A DNA stretch of 56,049 nt from NCBI GenBank assembly GCA_001642005.1, contig LWCA01000092.1:1-56049 (forward strand), given 5' to 3'. The notes under the pieces were generated by a model. The model had not been told where the DNA came from. It saw nothing but the letters and a program-made list of their open reading frames with translations, and did no database searches. The DNA is from Intoshia linei. Taxonomy: Eukaryota > Orthonectida > Rhopaluridae. Each line of letters begins with the position of its first letter. The stretch's first letter is position 1. The position numbers and the translations under genes were made by a program. Of this stretch, positions 33,801 to 48,100 are shown piece by piece.

Positions 33801-36800
33801 GTAACTTTATCATATTGAATAGTTGTTTTATCTGGTCCATCTATTTTAATTTCAAATTCAATTCCGGAATATTTTTCATTTAGATATAAATCGAAGACAA
33901 CGGGCTGATTTTTCAAACCGCAAATCACTCCTGGTCCAATTAAAGTGCATTCATCTGCATCATGTTCATCAACGACGAATGTTATGGGATCTTCAAAAAC
34001 TGTTTTGTTTTTGGCAACATATTGAATTTCATAATTTCCAATTTCAGTTGGTATGAATTCTAATTGATATGCATCGTTCACTGCTTCGTCTTCGTTTACT
34101 TGGACAACCTTAATATTACTGGGTATTTCTTCTTTAAACGTTTTTTTAGATTTGTGTTTTGATTTTTTATCTGATTTAGGTTTAGATTTTTTATCTGATT
34201 TAGGTTTTGATTTTTTATCAGATTTTGATTTAGCTTTTTTTGACTTTTTAGATTTTTTAGAACAGGAATCAGAACTAAAACTTGAGCTAGAACTTGAACT
34301 GGATGATGATTTATCCTTACTTTTTTTATCGGCATAATGGAAAACTTTAATATCTGTATTTTGAATGTCTTCACAATAAGGTAAAAGTACTTTTATTTTT
34401 TTTGCGTTAACTACGTCTACTGTTTTAATGTTGTATATGGGGTTTCCAATCGGCATGTTGTCTATCGATGCACACAAAACCAAACTGTGGTATTTACTTT
34501 CAGGAGAAAATGTGCATTTATAAATTACTGTATCTAATCTTTTTTCAGATATTTCTTGAGGTTCGTCTTGTTTGACGCAGACACATTCAATTTCAGTTCC
34601 TTTAATATCATAAAATATCGCTTTCACTGTTCCTTTATTATAATTTTTCAATTCAATTTCAAAATTGTTTGGTTCACATACTGCAGCGAATTTGGTGTCA
34701 ATTATTTGTCCAATTATAGCTGACTAAAAATTCAAAATAAAAAATTATCTTAAGCTTTATAATAAAACTCTAGTAAAGCAATTATCAATGCAGGATCGCA
34801 GGAATTATTAGAAAATTTTACTATTCAATTTGTATAAATAAAAAAATAAATGTAGTGATAATATTTTGGAACGTCATTTAATGTCGTAATAATGATTATG
34901 ACGTACTAAATGATTATCACGTAATTATGACGGGGTAAACAGATAATTCTTTTAGATTTGAAAATCTCAGTAAAATATACATTTTACAGTATTTAAAACA
35001 ACCCTACATCTTATAATTTTCGCCTTTAATCGAAGAATTTATAAATCAATATAAAACTTTTGAGGAGCAGTAAAATAAAACTTTCTAGTTGTTTTTATGA
35101 ATACATTATTTTGGTATGAATTTTTTCAATTATTTCTACATTTGTAAAACAAAACTATTAATGGATCTTTTTTATTTAAAACGTAACGTAAAATATTACA
35201 TTTTTGACTGTTTCTACAACTTGCATAGCTTTTTCAGTATCATGAACTTCAGAAACAATATTTAATTTCATAATTTCTTTCTTGAGTATCAAATCTGTTA
35301 TAGTAACATCATATTTTCCGATTTCGGGGGTAGTGTACCATACTTCTGCAAATTCTCCACCTTCTACCTCTTTAATTTTGTATTTGACATCCTTTGGACC
35401 GTTAAATTTGAAATCTAAATTAATAGATCAAATATTTATAAATATTTGGAATATTATTAAGTGTAAATTGTTAATATATGTTAGTATATTACAAGGGTTC
35501 TTAACGGTGGTCGATTTTTCTCAATTTTTATATTTTATTTCACAAAATGCATAATCTAATAAAAATTTTTTAAGGTCAAAAATTATTCTTCGTCATTTGA
35601 TTAAAATGTTAACGTCTTTTTCTTAAATTTCATAGCTAAAATAACATACAAAAGTATCACTTTTTTAAGATAATTATTGGTTATATGGGTCGATTCTTAA
35701 AAAATTGAGTATCAGTAACAACTTGTTACTAACATGTAATTGAAAACACTCACTATAGTAAATTTTATCAATTTAAAAAAATGTGATTTTTATTTTGAAT
35801 TATGGAAGGGAATTATGGTCTTAGATGCGTTTTAAAATTGAGAAGCCCTGGTATATCATAATAATAGGTATACGTCACCTTGTCAATAATTATTTTGTAG
35901 TGATAAAATTCAGAATATTACAGTTATATAGTGTATTACATGTAGTTTACTAATCGAAAAGGGATTATTGTAAAAAAATAAATTTTGGAGATTTTGTTAT
36001 ATTCAACATCTCTATCCCTGTCCAAATTTAATTTTTTTGATTATTTGCAAAAGTTAATAATTGCAGAAACATTTCAAAATAATTTCAAAACATCTCACTA
36101 CACCAACTCTGGTCACACTGTGATAATTATCACAGTAAATATTAATTAATCACATATTATAATAGACAAAATTCGATACTTATCCATTTATGATTTTTAT
36201 AAATGGTTTTGAGATGTCATTAAAAATTTTATTTTAATTAATTAGGTTGTTAAAGACAAACCTGTTTTTTAAAGTTTTAAAAAAATTCCCCCAATCATAA
36301 CATAACGCATCAGTACATTAATCAAAATAACCTAAAGAGTCACTATCTTTGCATGCGACAATGAAATAGTTTTCAACATTGGCTTCACTGAATGCAACTC
36401 CAGGACCATATGCAGCAATGTCTGTTACTAAAATCTTTTCAAACGCTTTTCCAATAGGAACACCACCAATATCCAAACATAAGGTATAATTATCAGCTTT
36501 GACGGGTTTGAAAGACAATGCCGTCAATTTTTTTCCATCTTTCACAATTTTTTCAACTTTTGATTCACATTCAACGCCTTCAGAATCTGTAACATTAAGG
36601 TATAATGGAGCTTCTCCTGATTTGGACGTATCGACACAAAGTGTATTATAGTCATTCAATTTTGCAATATGGTTCTCTAAGACAGGTGATTTTACAATAA
36701 CCTAATATAGTCTATTAATATTATAAAAAAATTTATATATAATTATAGTTGTATGAAATTAAAATTTAACGAGCTAACTAAAATTCCCTCTCAGAGCCGA

Positions 36801-39800
36801 ACCTGTCATGTTACACCTGTAACCAAAAAAATTTAATCAATTATGCCCCAATTTTTGCAAATGATACAGAATGATATATGACCCATAGCATCATACCCAA
36901 AATTCTGGAATCGATCTTTTAAATTTGACGCACAAAACTGCAACAATGTTGAAAAATGAGACGGCCATCTTACAAAAATTTCGTCAAATCTAAGCTCCAT
37001 TATAATAGAGCTTATTAATAATTATTATTGTAAACAACAATAACATATTAAATAGTACAACAGAAAAAATATAATAACGTATCAATTTTATGTGATGAGA
37101 ATTAGGGAATGACATCTGATTAATCGAAAACCCGGTTAATCGCTTACAATAAATAATCGTAATATATTTCGAATAATCGGATTTTCAAAAATTTCATAAA
37201 TAATCATAAATTTTTCAGGATTTACAAAATAAAACCATGTTCAGTCTCACTCTTGATGAATATACTGAAATTAATAATCGAAATTACATGAATATAAATA
37301 TTTATACATATAATATTCATAATATTCTTAAAATATATAATACAAGTTTGATCAGAATTTCTGGATCGGCCAAATCAGAGAAATGTGTACAAATTGTTAA
37401 GGAACAAATGTTAGAATGTGAACTTGACATAAATAAAGACATCGTTTGTGCCACAACTGATGGAGCCAGTGTAATGATGAAATTATGAAGGAAATTGTTT
37501 ACATCAAACTTTTTTTTCCCATGCGATACACTTAGCTGTGTGTGATGTCTTATATTCAATAACCGCAATCAATCAATCAATATTTTCTAATTCTAATAGT
37601 GAATATTCATGTAATGATACATCTGAAGAAAATAGTGAAAAAAATATCATACATTCCAAAAATTGTGAGATTATTTCGCAAATCATATGTAAAAAATTAC
37701 TGTCTACAAAGCCAAGTTATTTGACACATAAAAAAGAAGTGAAATTAATTTTTGATGTAAAAACAAGATGGAATTCTCTTTTGATTATGATTGAATTTTA
37801 TTTTAAAAATTTTTAAATTCCGATTAATCCGATAATCGTTGTTCAAATAACCGGAATTATTCGATAACCGGTTTTTCAAATTTTCGAATAATCAGGACTC
37901 TATAATGAGAACTATCAATTCTAATTCTAATTTTTTTTATATGTCGTTAATAATTTAAAATGATCATTGTTTACATTTCTCTAACTTCTTGAACAGTGGG
38001 AATAATTCATTAATTTATATTACTTAAAATTTAGAATATTCTTAAATCCAGCCATTTTTACTAAAAATCAAAATGTACCAACCTTAAGGAAAAATTCACT
38101 TCTACCAATCATTAAAGGAAAAAACCACTTTTACAAACATTTAAAAGAAAATTCCCGTTTTACCATAAATTTTGCATCAAACAATCTAATTCAATACACA
38201 AAACGAAAAAAAGAGCGTGCTTTAGAATCGCATATCACGTTGGTAAGAGTGTATTTTTCCATTAAGGGTGATAAATTTTGATTTTTAGTAAAAATGGTTG
38301 GATTTAAGTAGACGCCCCTTAAAATGTAATAAATTTGAAAAAAACTTCTATGTCATTACTTCAGGTTATCATTTCTAAAAATATTTCGGTTATGTGTGTC
38401 CCATCCCATTACCGAAGATAACAATTGCAATTGAATTATTAATGTACCTTATTTGCGTCAAATTTGATATCATCCGGTTTGGCATACACAACATAAGGAC
38501 TACTCGATATATTTTCATCTTTGATGGTAACGTAAATAATGTAAATTCCGGATACCGAAGGAGTATACGTAACTTGTTGAACATCGTCCAATATTGAAAC
38601 TAGTTTGTGCTCACATGTAATATCTGACACAATTTTTATTTCTAAAAGTCAAAATATTAATTATTATTCATAAAGTATCAAAAGTGACTCAAAAAAACTA
38701 AAATTTATTAACTCTTAATAATATATATGTTAAAATTTTGTAATGAAATTATGCTTATACTATGATAATATAAAAAAAATACCGACATCTTCTTTATTTT
38801 TGTTAGTATCAATTTGGAAGCATGTCGGATATCCAGCAATAGCTCGTTTAATACCTGGACCATAACATTTAACATCTGAATATTTTTCTTCATCAACAAT
38901 AATTTCAAAAGGAGAAGAAGTTATATTAACATCTTCATATTTAATTTCCAAATAGTGTTTTCCAGGTTGTTCAGATGAATAAGTAAAGTAATGATCACAT
39001 CGAATTTTATCAACAAATTCAGGGTTGTTTGCTATATATTCAGAGTCGACGATAATTGGATCAATTTTTACAAATGATTTGTCGGGTTTGATTAAATTAG
39101 CAGTCATTTTTCCTTTTCCAGCATTTTTTGATTTAACAAAAACTTGAGCTTCCTCTTTAGTATTCAAACCTTCATTTAAAACACCTTTCCCAAACGCTTC
39201 GCATGCAGCAATATTAATAACGTTTTCTTTTGATTTCAAACTTACAACTGTAAAGAAGGGTGACCCATATACTTCATTATCATTATAATAAATGTAGATA
39301 TAATAGTTTCCAGCCAATTTTGGTACAAATTCGATAGTAAATTTCTGACTCTCAGAGTCATACTTCATAGTATTTTCTATAACATCATTAGATCCAGATT
39401 TTTTAACATTAATTTGCAATTCTTTCTTTTCTCCTTCGATTTTTGCGTATAATATGGAAGGTTCTCCTACACGTGCATTTATTAAACCTGGGCCATAAAT
39501 ACGTACCGTATCAGGACTAGAAGGAGCAGCACACAACAAAAATGGACTTTCTGCTATAGGAATGTCAGTATCTTTGTCATCAATGTGTACTAGATGGTAT
39601 CCAGGTTTAGTCGGTTTGTAAAGTAATTTTAGGAATCCATTGTCTTCGATTAATAATTGATCCTTGTCTTGTCGTCCATCAGGCAAATCTATACAAACTG
39701 AATAATTATCTGCAGATTTTGTTGCATTAATAGGTATTTCAAAAACTTCAAATTTATCGACAACTTCTATTACAAGAGGTTCAGTACATTCTTTAAAGTC

Positions 39801-42800
39801 TTTTAAAGTTACATCACCCTTAACAGCTTTCTTTACATCATCAACGTCAGTTTTGACTGCATTATTCATTAATATTGCCAAATTCAATCCATTTATATTA
39901 GCGTATACTTTCACTTCACCGGGTTTTCCTGGTTTTATTTTGAATTTGTACTCACCGTCATCATTTTCCAATTTAGCTTCGAGTAATTTACCGTCTTCGT
40001 CAACTGCATAGATATCCAAAACCGTTTTTTTTTCAGGATCAGCTTTTCTAGTGTCAATTTCAATGGTTTCAGCGTTATTCGTATTAATACTGTCTGGAAC
40101 ATTACTCACAATAATTTTAGATGGATCAAATGAATCGAGTAAATTTATTACTGGACAAAGGAATGGAGAATCTTTGATATTTTTTCCGTCTTCCAAAACA
40201 TTAATTTGATATAATCCCTCCATATTTGGTGTATAATCGAGAGATAATTTATTTTCGTCTATGAATTTTTCTTCAACTTGAACCAAATTTCCTTTAGGAT
40301 CACGAATATCAAAAGTTAAATCGTCTAAAACGGATTTCGATTTTGCGGTAACGTCAATTTTAGCTGGGAAATTTTTCAAACAGAGTGTAACACCGTTTCC
40401 AACACACGTTGCATTTTCAGGAGCTATGTCGTCGACTTTTACAATATAAGGACTGCTTGCAACATCTTTATTGTCATAAAGTATACTAACTTCATAATCA
40501 CCAGGTTCTTCATAGCAAGGCTCGATTTTGTAATAATTTGTGGCGTCTTTTTTATCGATGCCCAATTTCTTCATTACTTTTTCAATTAAATTTGGTTTAT
40601 CCTTTATTTTTTCAATTTCTGCGTGTTCAATGTTATCTGAATTTGGTCTCTTAACTTTACATACTAAATCAGCGTCACCGGAATCTGTCACGTTAACATA
40701 AATTGCTTTGTCGTCATCGTTTGTATTTAGTCCTTCATTGAATATTCCCCGACCAAAGACTTTAACTTTTGCAGGATCAAATGCTGATTTTTCTATTACT
40801 TCAATTTCCTTCTTTTTTAGTTTAGTTCTTCCATGTTTAACACATGCATTCAATTTACCAACCTTTTCTGGAGTATACTCAATATTATGTTCCATTTTTT
40901 CTGGGTTGTAGTCATTTAGTACCTAAATCGCACATAAAGCACAATTAATATTAAAAAATTTTTAAATGAATAAAATGTAACAGGCATTAATCGTAAAATA
41001 GAATTAATTAAATTATACAGATTGACATATAGGCACGGGTATTAGAAAATGTTATTTATATTCATATTTAAAGATCCCAATAATTTTTTTTAAAATTGCC
41101 AAAATTATCCATTAAAAAAAATTGGAGTTCAACCAATATTTTTATAGATTCTAGACTTATATTAAAGTGTAATATTATAAAAAAATTTAGTTTATAGACA
41201 TCATTGCATAATGATCTTCTAAAAAGTTTTAAATGTGTGAGTTATTAATTCATATTAGATATGTTCGTTTCTATTACATGCATTAATAATATAAATTATA
41301 TTATTAATTAATTTACCTTTAGTTTTTTTCCTTCATCGTTTTTAAGAATAACATTCAAATGACGTGGGTCATAGTCCTTCAGTTCAGAATCAATTTTTAT
41401 TAAAAAATTTGTTGGTTGATCTACTGTAACGGGTTTCTCACTTTCTCCTATACCAGCACCTTCAAATTGAACATATTTCGGATCGATTATTTTTGAAATT
41501 GGTGCGTCGTCTGAAACTTTTGCTGATGGGAATTGAACCAAATAAGTCAATAAACTCAGTTTATCAACATTTGGTTGCATCATATCTTCTGGTGTCATAA
41601 GCTAAAAATTTTAAAACATTTAAAAATAAATAAAACAACTCAAATAATTTAAATAGATATTAATTCATCAAATTATATATCCTGAAATAAAATATATCGG
41701 GTGTTCGTAAAGTTTGAAACGTAGCAGCCCATTTTATTAACATGAATTTCACCGGTCCCTTTTTAATCGCGTTCTTTTATTTTTGTAAAACTAGGTAATA
41801 TGTCAATATAAAGCGATACATGTATGTATAAAAACATTTTGCATTATTTTATTTGGTTGTCCCACTCGTAAATACAGAACTATATCATAAAATTATAATT
41901 TCATACCTTAAAGGACTTTTTTTGGTTTATATCAGTAATAATTTACATTACCGACATTGATGTTCTTAATATTACTTACATGTATACATTAGAACCGAAA
42001 TATTCATGAATTATATATAATACTGTTTTCCAAGAACACTATTTCAAAATTCATTAATTAATTAAAAACTTTGATAAATTTTTTGGTAGCATTCTATTAT
42101 TACGTATATAAGATAATATACGTGCATTATTATATACGCCCATAATTTTTAAAGTGATTGGGTAGTTTGATTGGATAGTGGTTGGAGATTGGTGGATTGA
42201 TTAATATAGTGTATCTAAAAACTATACAAAACCAGCTCATATTTAATCAGCTAGTCGTCTATTAAAAAAATTATTTCAATAAAAATCGTGTTGGCTTCTA
42301 ACAACTTTTGTAGTCCATAATTTTAGATTTCATTTGTATAACACAATTATTTTCATTCAATTAGAAGAGTCTTAAATCATATTAGAATCAAAATTTACCT
42401 TTGAAACATTCAAGTATTGGTCTGCCAAATCCATAGCTTTGGTTGTTCTTTCAACTGGACTTTCGTCTGTTTCAATGTGATCATCATATAATCCTAAAAA
42501 AATATATATTAAATTTATATAAAACAAGGAAAATAAACAGTATTTGTAATCTTGACATCAGTATAAAAAGTGACGACATAAGTATATTTGGGAAGACTTT
42601 CTTTCAATTTAGCTTTTAATGATAATTTATTAAATTAATAATGTGGCTCTTTAAAATGGATTTTTAGTTTCTACGTAAAAATTAAAAAAATTAACTTAAA
42701 AAAATAGTAAATATAGTTAAACCAATGTTTTCCAAATTTTTTGTGTGCTAGGCTCCACTTTAACTCTTAAAAAATACGAGGCACAACGGAATTACAAAAA

Positions 42801-44961
42801 TTACCTAACAGTCTTTTTTTGAGCTGATATAATAATTAAATTAAAAAAAAATTATTATTAATTCAGTGACAATTTTTTACTACAAAAAAAAACTATAATT
42901 TTCTACTAAATTACAAATCGAAAGTATTCACATTGTCGAAAGTGTAGCGAATTATAATATTTATTTTATAGAATTAATGATATCACTGAGCCTGACTATT
43001 CTTACAGATTTTCTTAATATCAGGTATGACACATGGGAATCTTTTACGTATGTAAAATTTAAGGTCAGTGGTTACATTACGTTTACTAATTAAAATTAAA
43101 AAAACACCAAATTCTATTACGGTTATTACAAATTTCAGTCTCAGAAATTGAATCCTTCAGAATCAAAAAAACAAATTATTTTTTTTAATATATAATAAAA
43201 TCAGTTTTATAATTTTAAACAACATAAATTCTGGAACTCGTTTTAATATCATTACCATTTTCGTAAATCTCAACCTCAGAAATGTACCTCTTCATGGCCA
43301 CACCACCAAATTACCCGTTTTTTGAAAAATGGGAAAAATTAAAGCATTTTATAATACATAAATTCTGGATATTTTTTTACATCATGAGCATTATCATAAA
43401 CCACAACCTCAAAAACTAGAAATCTGTTAAAATGCGATCCTCAGCAGAGTTTGATAGACTATATGAACCTGTTAAATTAAAATTATCAAAAATTTCATTT
43501 CAATGGTATACTCCACTGATGAAAACCAAATCAAATGTGGTGTGTTAATTTTCAGATTATATTGACTGTATATTTGAAAATTATTTTTTGGTGAGTTTTT
43601 AAATAAAAAAATTATTTTGCATCCTTACCGATTCTACATAATACTAAAGTTAAACATATTTGTTTTTTCTTAACCATTTTCGGAAACATTTCATACAACC
43701 CAATTTTTAACATATTAATTCTTAATAACCTTTAATAACCGGCGCACCGGTATGAAAATGCTGTTCTACATCATTAGTGTATGTGTAATAAAAGTTAGAG
43801 CCGAACATACTAAGCCCCAGGCCAGCGGAAAATGAAAAATAGGGCCCTAAAAAATTCACAAACGATGTGTAGTTTCATAACCTCCAAGGGTTTTGTTTCG
43901 ACATTTTAAGTTTAACACACAAAATAATTATCATATTTAAGAATAAAATTTTTAAATGCTCAATTTGGAAAAATGATAACCCCATTTTACAAAAATTACG
44001 TCAATCCCTCTGATGAGGTCTCGTGTACTGTAGGTTCGGTTCTGGGTAATATTTATTAATTATAATAACAATGCAGTGCATTACAATAAAAAATATTCAG
44101 AGTGGTAAAAAATTAAGTCAATTATAAATTATACCCAAAAACTTTAAAAATGAGTAAAAAAATATATATAATATGTTATATTTGTTAACAAATATATACG
44201 TCAATTGGGAATAAAAATTAACCTGGAGCACATGCATCAACAATAGAAGCTAATCTATGTCCATCATCCCACCCTGCACAAATATTGCCAATTTTGTCAT
44301 CGGGTAACATATCTTTAACCCATTTAATGAGTTTATCTTCACTGGTCATTTTAGTTTTATTAAGATCATCTTCACTATCGTCGTCATAATCGAGTGATTT
44401 TATTTGAAAATTTAAAATCAAGGTCCACACGAATGCCAATAATAATTTTTTGTCCTTATTCATTAAGGCTTGACTATCTAAAAAAATTTTTTATTTATTT
44501 ATTAATTATTGAATAATTGTATTGCTATTGATTTAATGTTAAAATTATTAATGTTTAAATTATTGAAATAAATTACCGATACTTGGAAAAACAACGCCAT
44601 CCTTTTGGAAATTATCTAGAGCAATAGAAATGTTATCCAATTTTTGATTAACCATTTTTGATTTTTTATTATACTTTGTTATCTTTTTACTCGACAAAAT
44701 CTCATACAGATGAATTACAGTCATGTCGTTAAAATCGTCATCCATATTATCAAACTTGACATTTGATTTATTCAGTAAATTTTTTATCCAGGCCGTAAAA
44801 GTTCTTCTTTGTACATTTTTCCAATCAGATATTGGAGCTTCTAAAAATAAAGGTAAATAAAAAAAGGAATGTAAAAATGTAGTAAAATTAAAAAATCAAA
44901 AAATTAAAAGACTAAGTAAATGTTAAAGCTTACTAACGCTTTTTAATCTAGCTTTACTCAT
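30844..44961 (-). CDS. FLN: Filamin (actin crosslinker), full-length copy
   Basis: Cytoplasmic actin-binding dimer. Twelve exons: 44934-44961, 44577-44840, 44223-44477, 42399-42493, 41317-41601, 38783-40922, 38448-38641, 36332-36701, 35200-35414, 31747-34723, 30939-31082 and 30844-30890. Joined they give exactly 2338 codons (2337 aa; human about 2640). CH1 is at about residues 14-118 (DWKNVQRRTFTAWI; VNQKLDNISIALD) and CH2 at about 145-240 (GWDDGHRLASIVDACAPG; QPNVDKLSLLTYLVQFP). About 20 filamin Ig repeats follow, many with GxGxxxG and SPF/SPY signatures. The last is the dimerisation repeat (NTLLIGICGRKLPC; DDHIVGSPFYIHAV, stop). A Ser/Lys-rich insert sits near residues 1410-1480. Intron 36702-38447 holds a hAT relic; intron 42494-44222 holds MITE debris. 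Confidence 0.93.
31144..31300 (+). repeat. Dispersed repeat copy B (partial, 5' part)
   Basis: It begins cttacttatataatatgctt, then accagtcttagaatgttata and aagataaatttcaatctcca, matching the first third of copies A and C. It lies in filamin intron 31083-31746. Confidence 0.7.
34130..34320 (-). repeat. In-frame Lys/Ser-rich minisatellite within filamin
   Basis: Within the large exon the protein changes to a run of about ten serines, then KKSKKSKKAK and three near-identical 8-residue units of the SDKKSKPK type. The DNA shows the matching 24-bp tandem units (gattttttatctgatttagg on the + strand). The short filamin copy lacks this insert at the equivalent place. It is probably a disordered, basic, hinge-like linker. 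Confidence 0.85.
37101..37902 (+). mobile_element. Decayed hAT transposon with transposase fragment, 802 bp
   Basis: The subterminal left stretch CTGATTAATCGAAAA..CCGGTTAATCG mirrors the right end read inward, CTGATTATTCGAAAA..AACCGGTTATCG. Flanks are TGATGAGA (37093-37100) and TAATGAGA (37903-37910), 7 of 8 matching. Inside, on the plus strand, are hAT transposase pieces: FSLTLDEYTEINNRNYMNIN, DIVCATTDGASVM (catalytic-domain Asp region), then LAVCDVLYSIT, and later a TRWNSLL motif. The pieces lie in different frames, and both the zinc-finger N-terminus and the hAT dimerisation C-terminus are missing. It is a non-functional internally deleted relic inside a filamin intron. Confidence 0.8.
43514..43640 (+). 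repeat. Partial copy of the 11.4-kb MITE
   Basis: It begins CACTGATGAAAACCAAATCA and continues aatgtggtgtgttaattttc, matching the left half of the element at 11443. The right end is not recognisable. It lies in a filamin intron. Confidence 0.5.
43796..44046. mobile_element. AGAGCCGAAC-ended repeat, about 250 bp
   Basis: The left end is TAGAGCCGAACATAC and the right end read inward is CAGAACCGAACCTAC. Relatives share 'gccgaacct' and 'ttacaaaaattwcgtcaa' phrases at about 36.79-37.00 kb and 18.76-18.86 kb, and a part at 11.93-12.12 kb (ggccaccgaaaatataaaat against ggccagcggaaaatgaaaaa here). No ORF and no clear target duplication. Confidence 0.55.
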
Positions 44962-45121
44962 ATCAAAAAATGTGGTTAATAAATGAAAATAAGATATTTA
45001 AATGATGGCACAATATGTCAATATTAGTATATCTGTATTAAATATATCCCAGTAATGTTTATATTGCGTAAAATATGATGTAAGACAAAGATAATTTCTT
45101 AAAAAATGTAATTAATCATTA

Positions 45122-48100
45122 TTAATTGTATATACCTGGAGCTAATATTAATGTTTCAAACGGAGTTTTATGTATTTTTTGGTTATCAACCCACAAAGAA
45201 ATGAAATATTTTCCTTCTTTTTCAGGTAGGAAAGTGCACATTAATTGAGTACTATTTATTCGAATTAAATCAACTGAAGGTTGAGATGGACCAAATATTT
45301 TTAATTGTAGTTTTTTGGTAGCATACTCTTTATTTATGATTATATAAAATGTGGTAGGTTTAGTCGCAATTCCACACATTAATTCGTTACCATAAATAAT
45401 ACAACCATCATTAATGTCACATTCGGGTATCATAAAGGTGAGTTTATTTGGAAACATTAACTTTTCTCCGCAATGGTATACAAATTGATAAATTCCACTT
45501 TTTTTTGTCAAAAATTCAATCATGTACGCATCATATTTATAATTCATAATGACTTCAGTAATTTTGATTGGTACGACTTCGTTAGCCGTTAAAACATTTT
45601 TAGTAATATCCAATAGATCCGATACATTATATTCGTGAACAACACGATTATTTCTTTTAATTTCAATTACATTTTCTGTTACAGGGTGGATATTTGTTTC
45701 TTTAGACAATTGTGTGTCTTCATGAGTTGGCTCACAAGTAGATTCGAAATTATCGGAAATGTGTAATAAGCAAATAGTAGTTTCCTCAATTGGTTCCAAA
45801 TATGGTAATAATATTTTATGAGTTTGTGTTTTAATAATATCATCAGTATAAACAATATATGGTTCTTTAATTGCAATGTCATCAACCAAAATGCAAATTG
45901 ATAATTTTTCGTTTCGCATTAAAGGTGTAAACGTAAAAGTGTAAACAAATTTAGTTTCAATATTTTCACCTTTTCTAATCATTTTTTTAGTGGAGCATGC
46001 AACCAATTTACCATCAAAGGCATAAATTTGAGCGACAACGTCTTTAGCTTCATAATTTGTCAAATGTAATTCAAAAACATTTGGTATATATACAGCGCTC
46101 ATACACGTATCGATACATTTTCCGACAACCTTGCTCTAGATTTATAATTACGTTTTATATCAATTAATTAAAAAATATTAAATTTACCTTTAAAAGATTA
46201 TCCATTTTATCAATCAATTTTGGATTATGGCTTGCTTCAATAGTTGCAGATTTTACAATTTTATTGTTTACTGTCACAGTAAAGGGGTATTTTCCAAGTT
46301 TATCAATTTTATAGACTACACAACAAATATCTTTATATGGGCTTAATTTTACTTTAACTGGAATTGATTCATTTTCAAAGTTTACTTTGACGTCAGCGGA
46401 ATTGTAGCATGACACACAAAAGTAAGTATCAACATTTAATTGGCAATGTTTCAATCCTGGACCAAAAATGTTTATGTTATCGAGTACGTTTAATGTTATG
46501 TAGGGTTCACCGATTGGGTATCCTCCAATATCGAGCATAGCTGTGTGTAAACCAGGTTTATTTGGAACGAAGCTGAAAGTTTTTAATGAATCACATTTTG
46601 GATCAACAGACATGTTAACTTCACAAGGTAGGCCCAATGAATCTACAACTGTCAAATATAATGGCGCTTCTTTACTTTTTGATAAATCTACTTTCACCAT
46701 ATTTTCATCGTTCAATTTTGCGAATCCATTTTCAAATGGCAATGACTCAACAGTAATCTAAAATAATATTAACATTCAATTTTTTGAATAAAATAAATTA
46801 GGGATAGCAAAGGTTTTTTTATTTAGATGTTAGTTAATTATCATGGAATAAACATGTATATATCAAGCACATAACGACAATATTACACATGATCAGAAGG
46901 AGGGGTTTTAAAATGTTTTGGTTCAATTTATGTTACATTTAATTCAATTTAATATAATATTGATTACATCCTTACTTATATAATATGGTATGAAATATTT
47001 GTGTGAGTGTCCAGCTTTATTTAAATAACTACCCGTCTTAGAATTTTATAAAGTCCACACTTCAGTTAAATTTTTTTTCCGGGGGTGTTCGCAAACTTAA
47101 TTTCAACCTTCCAAACTCACATCTTATGGGTCAAAAACCTCAATTGTCCTTTTTTTGAAAATCAAACAAGTTGGAGAATTTAAAAAAATATATACGCTGA
47201 TACGGATCTTAAAATCATAAATAATATCATAAATTTAAATTTATGATAAATAAAAACCAATAAACCAAAATACCCTTTTTTTAATGAAAACAACCCTAGA
47301 CTTTAAAAAAATTTACAGGTTGTACAGTTGTATCCTGTTAACACACACAAAAAATTTCAATCTGAATAAGTGACGACTTCACGATCAAAAAAGCATTTTA
47401 GTATTAATATATTATTTTGTTCCGAAATATTTTATTAAAACAAAAACTGTGAAATATTTAACGGTCTGAAAATTAAAAAAAAATAATTGTAATTGTGATA
47501 GAGCTTATGCCAGTTGATATAAATACAAAATATAAATCCCAAAAATTTACGCATTCCAAATAAAAAATAATTTTTAATATATTATCAACAAAATTTTTAC
47601 CATACTTTGAGTAAAATAAAAATTAAAAATGTAAATATATCGTAATGTAATTGGTATATCTTAGATCAGTGATTTTCGATTCAAATAATGCAGGGACCCC
47701 ATTTAAAAATATTTATTTTTTTATACCCCAAAGGAAACATGAAATATCAAAAAAATACTGGAAAAAGAAAATTTTTTATTTTGTGGTTTCATTAAGTGGA
47801 TTTTTCCCTGAGGGTTTAAAATTTAATTTTTTATTAAATTTTATTAATGGATAGACAAAAGTGACATTTTTTAAATAATAATGTAATGATCGTCTAGGCT
47901 TTGAAATAAATTCCCAACATTTGGTAACTGTAATAAATATTAAAAATTCTCCTATAAAAATAAACAAAACTTGATCAAATTTTTTTCATATTTTATTTGA
48001 ATTTCACGCATCTCCAGGCACATAGTTTTGGACCCCGATCGGAAACCACTGTCTTAAATCATTATGGATGAAAAATTTGAAAAAAAAATAATTTATCAAA

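Noticed and set aside
34152-34337. Plus-strand ORF of DFLSDLGLDFLSD repeats
   Set aside because: It is the complement of the Lys/Ser minisatellite in filamin; its repetitive look comes from the 24-bp units.
47651-47967. Small ORFs on both strands at 47.65-47.97 kb
   Set aside because: They overlap the 385-bp hAT MITE and consist of its internal repeats.
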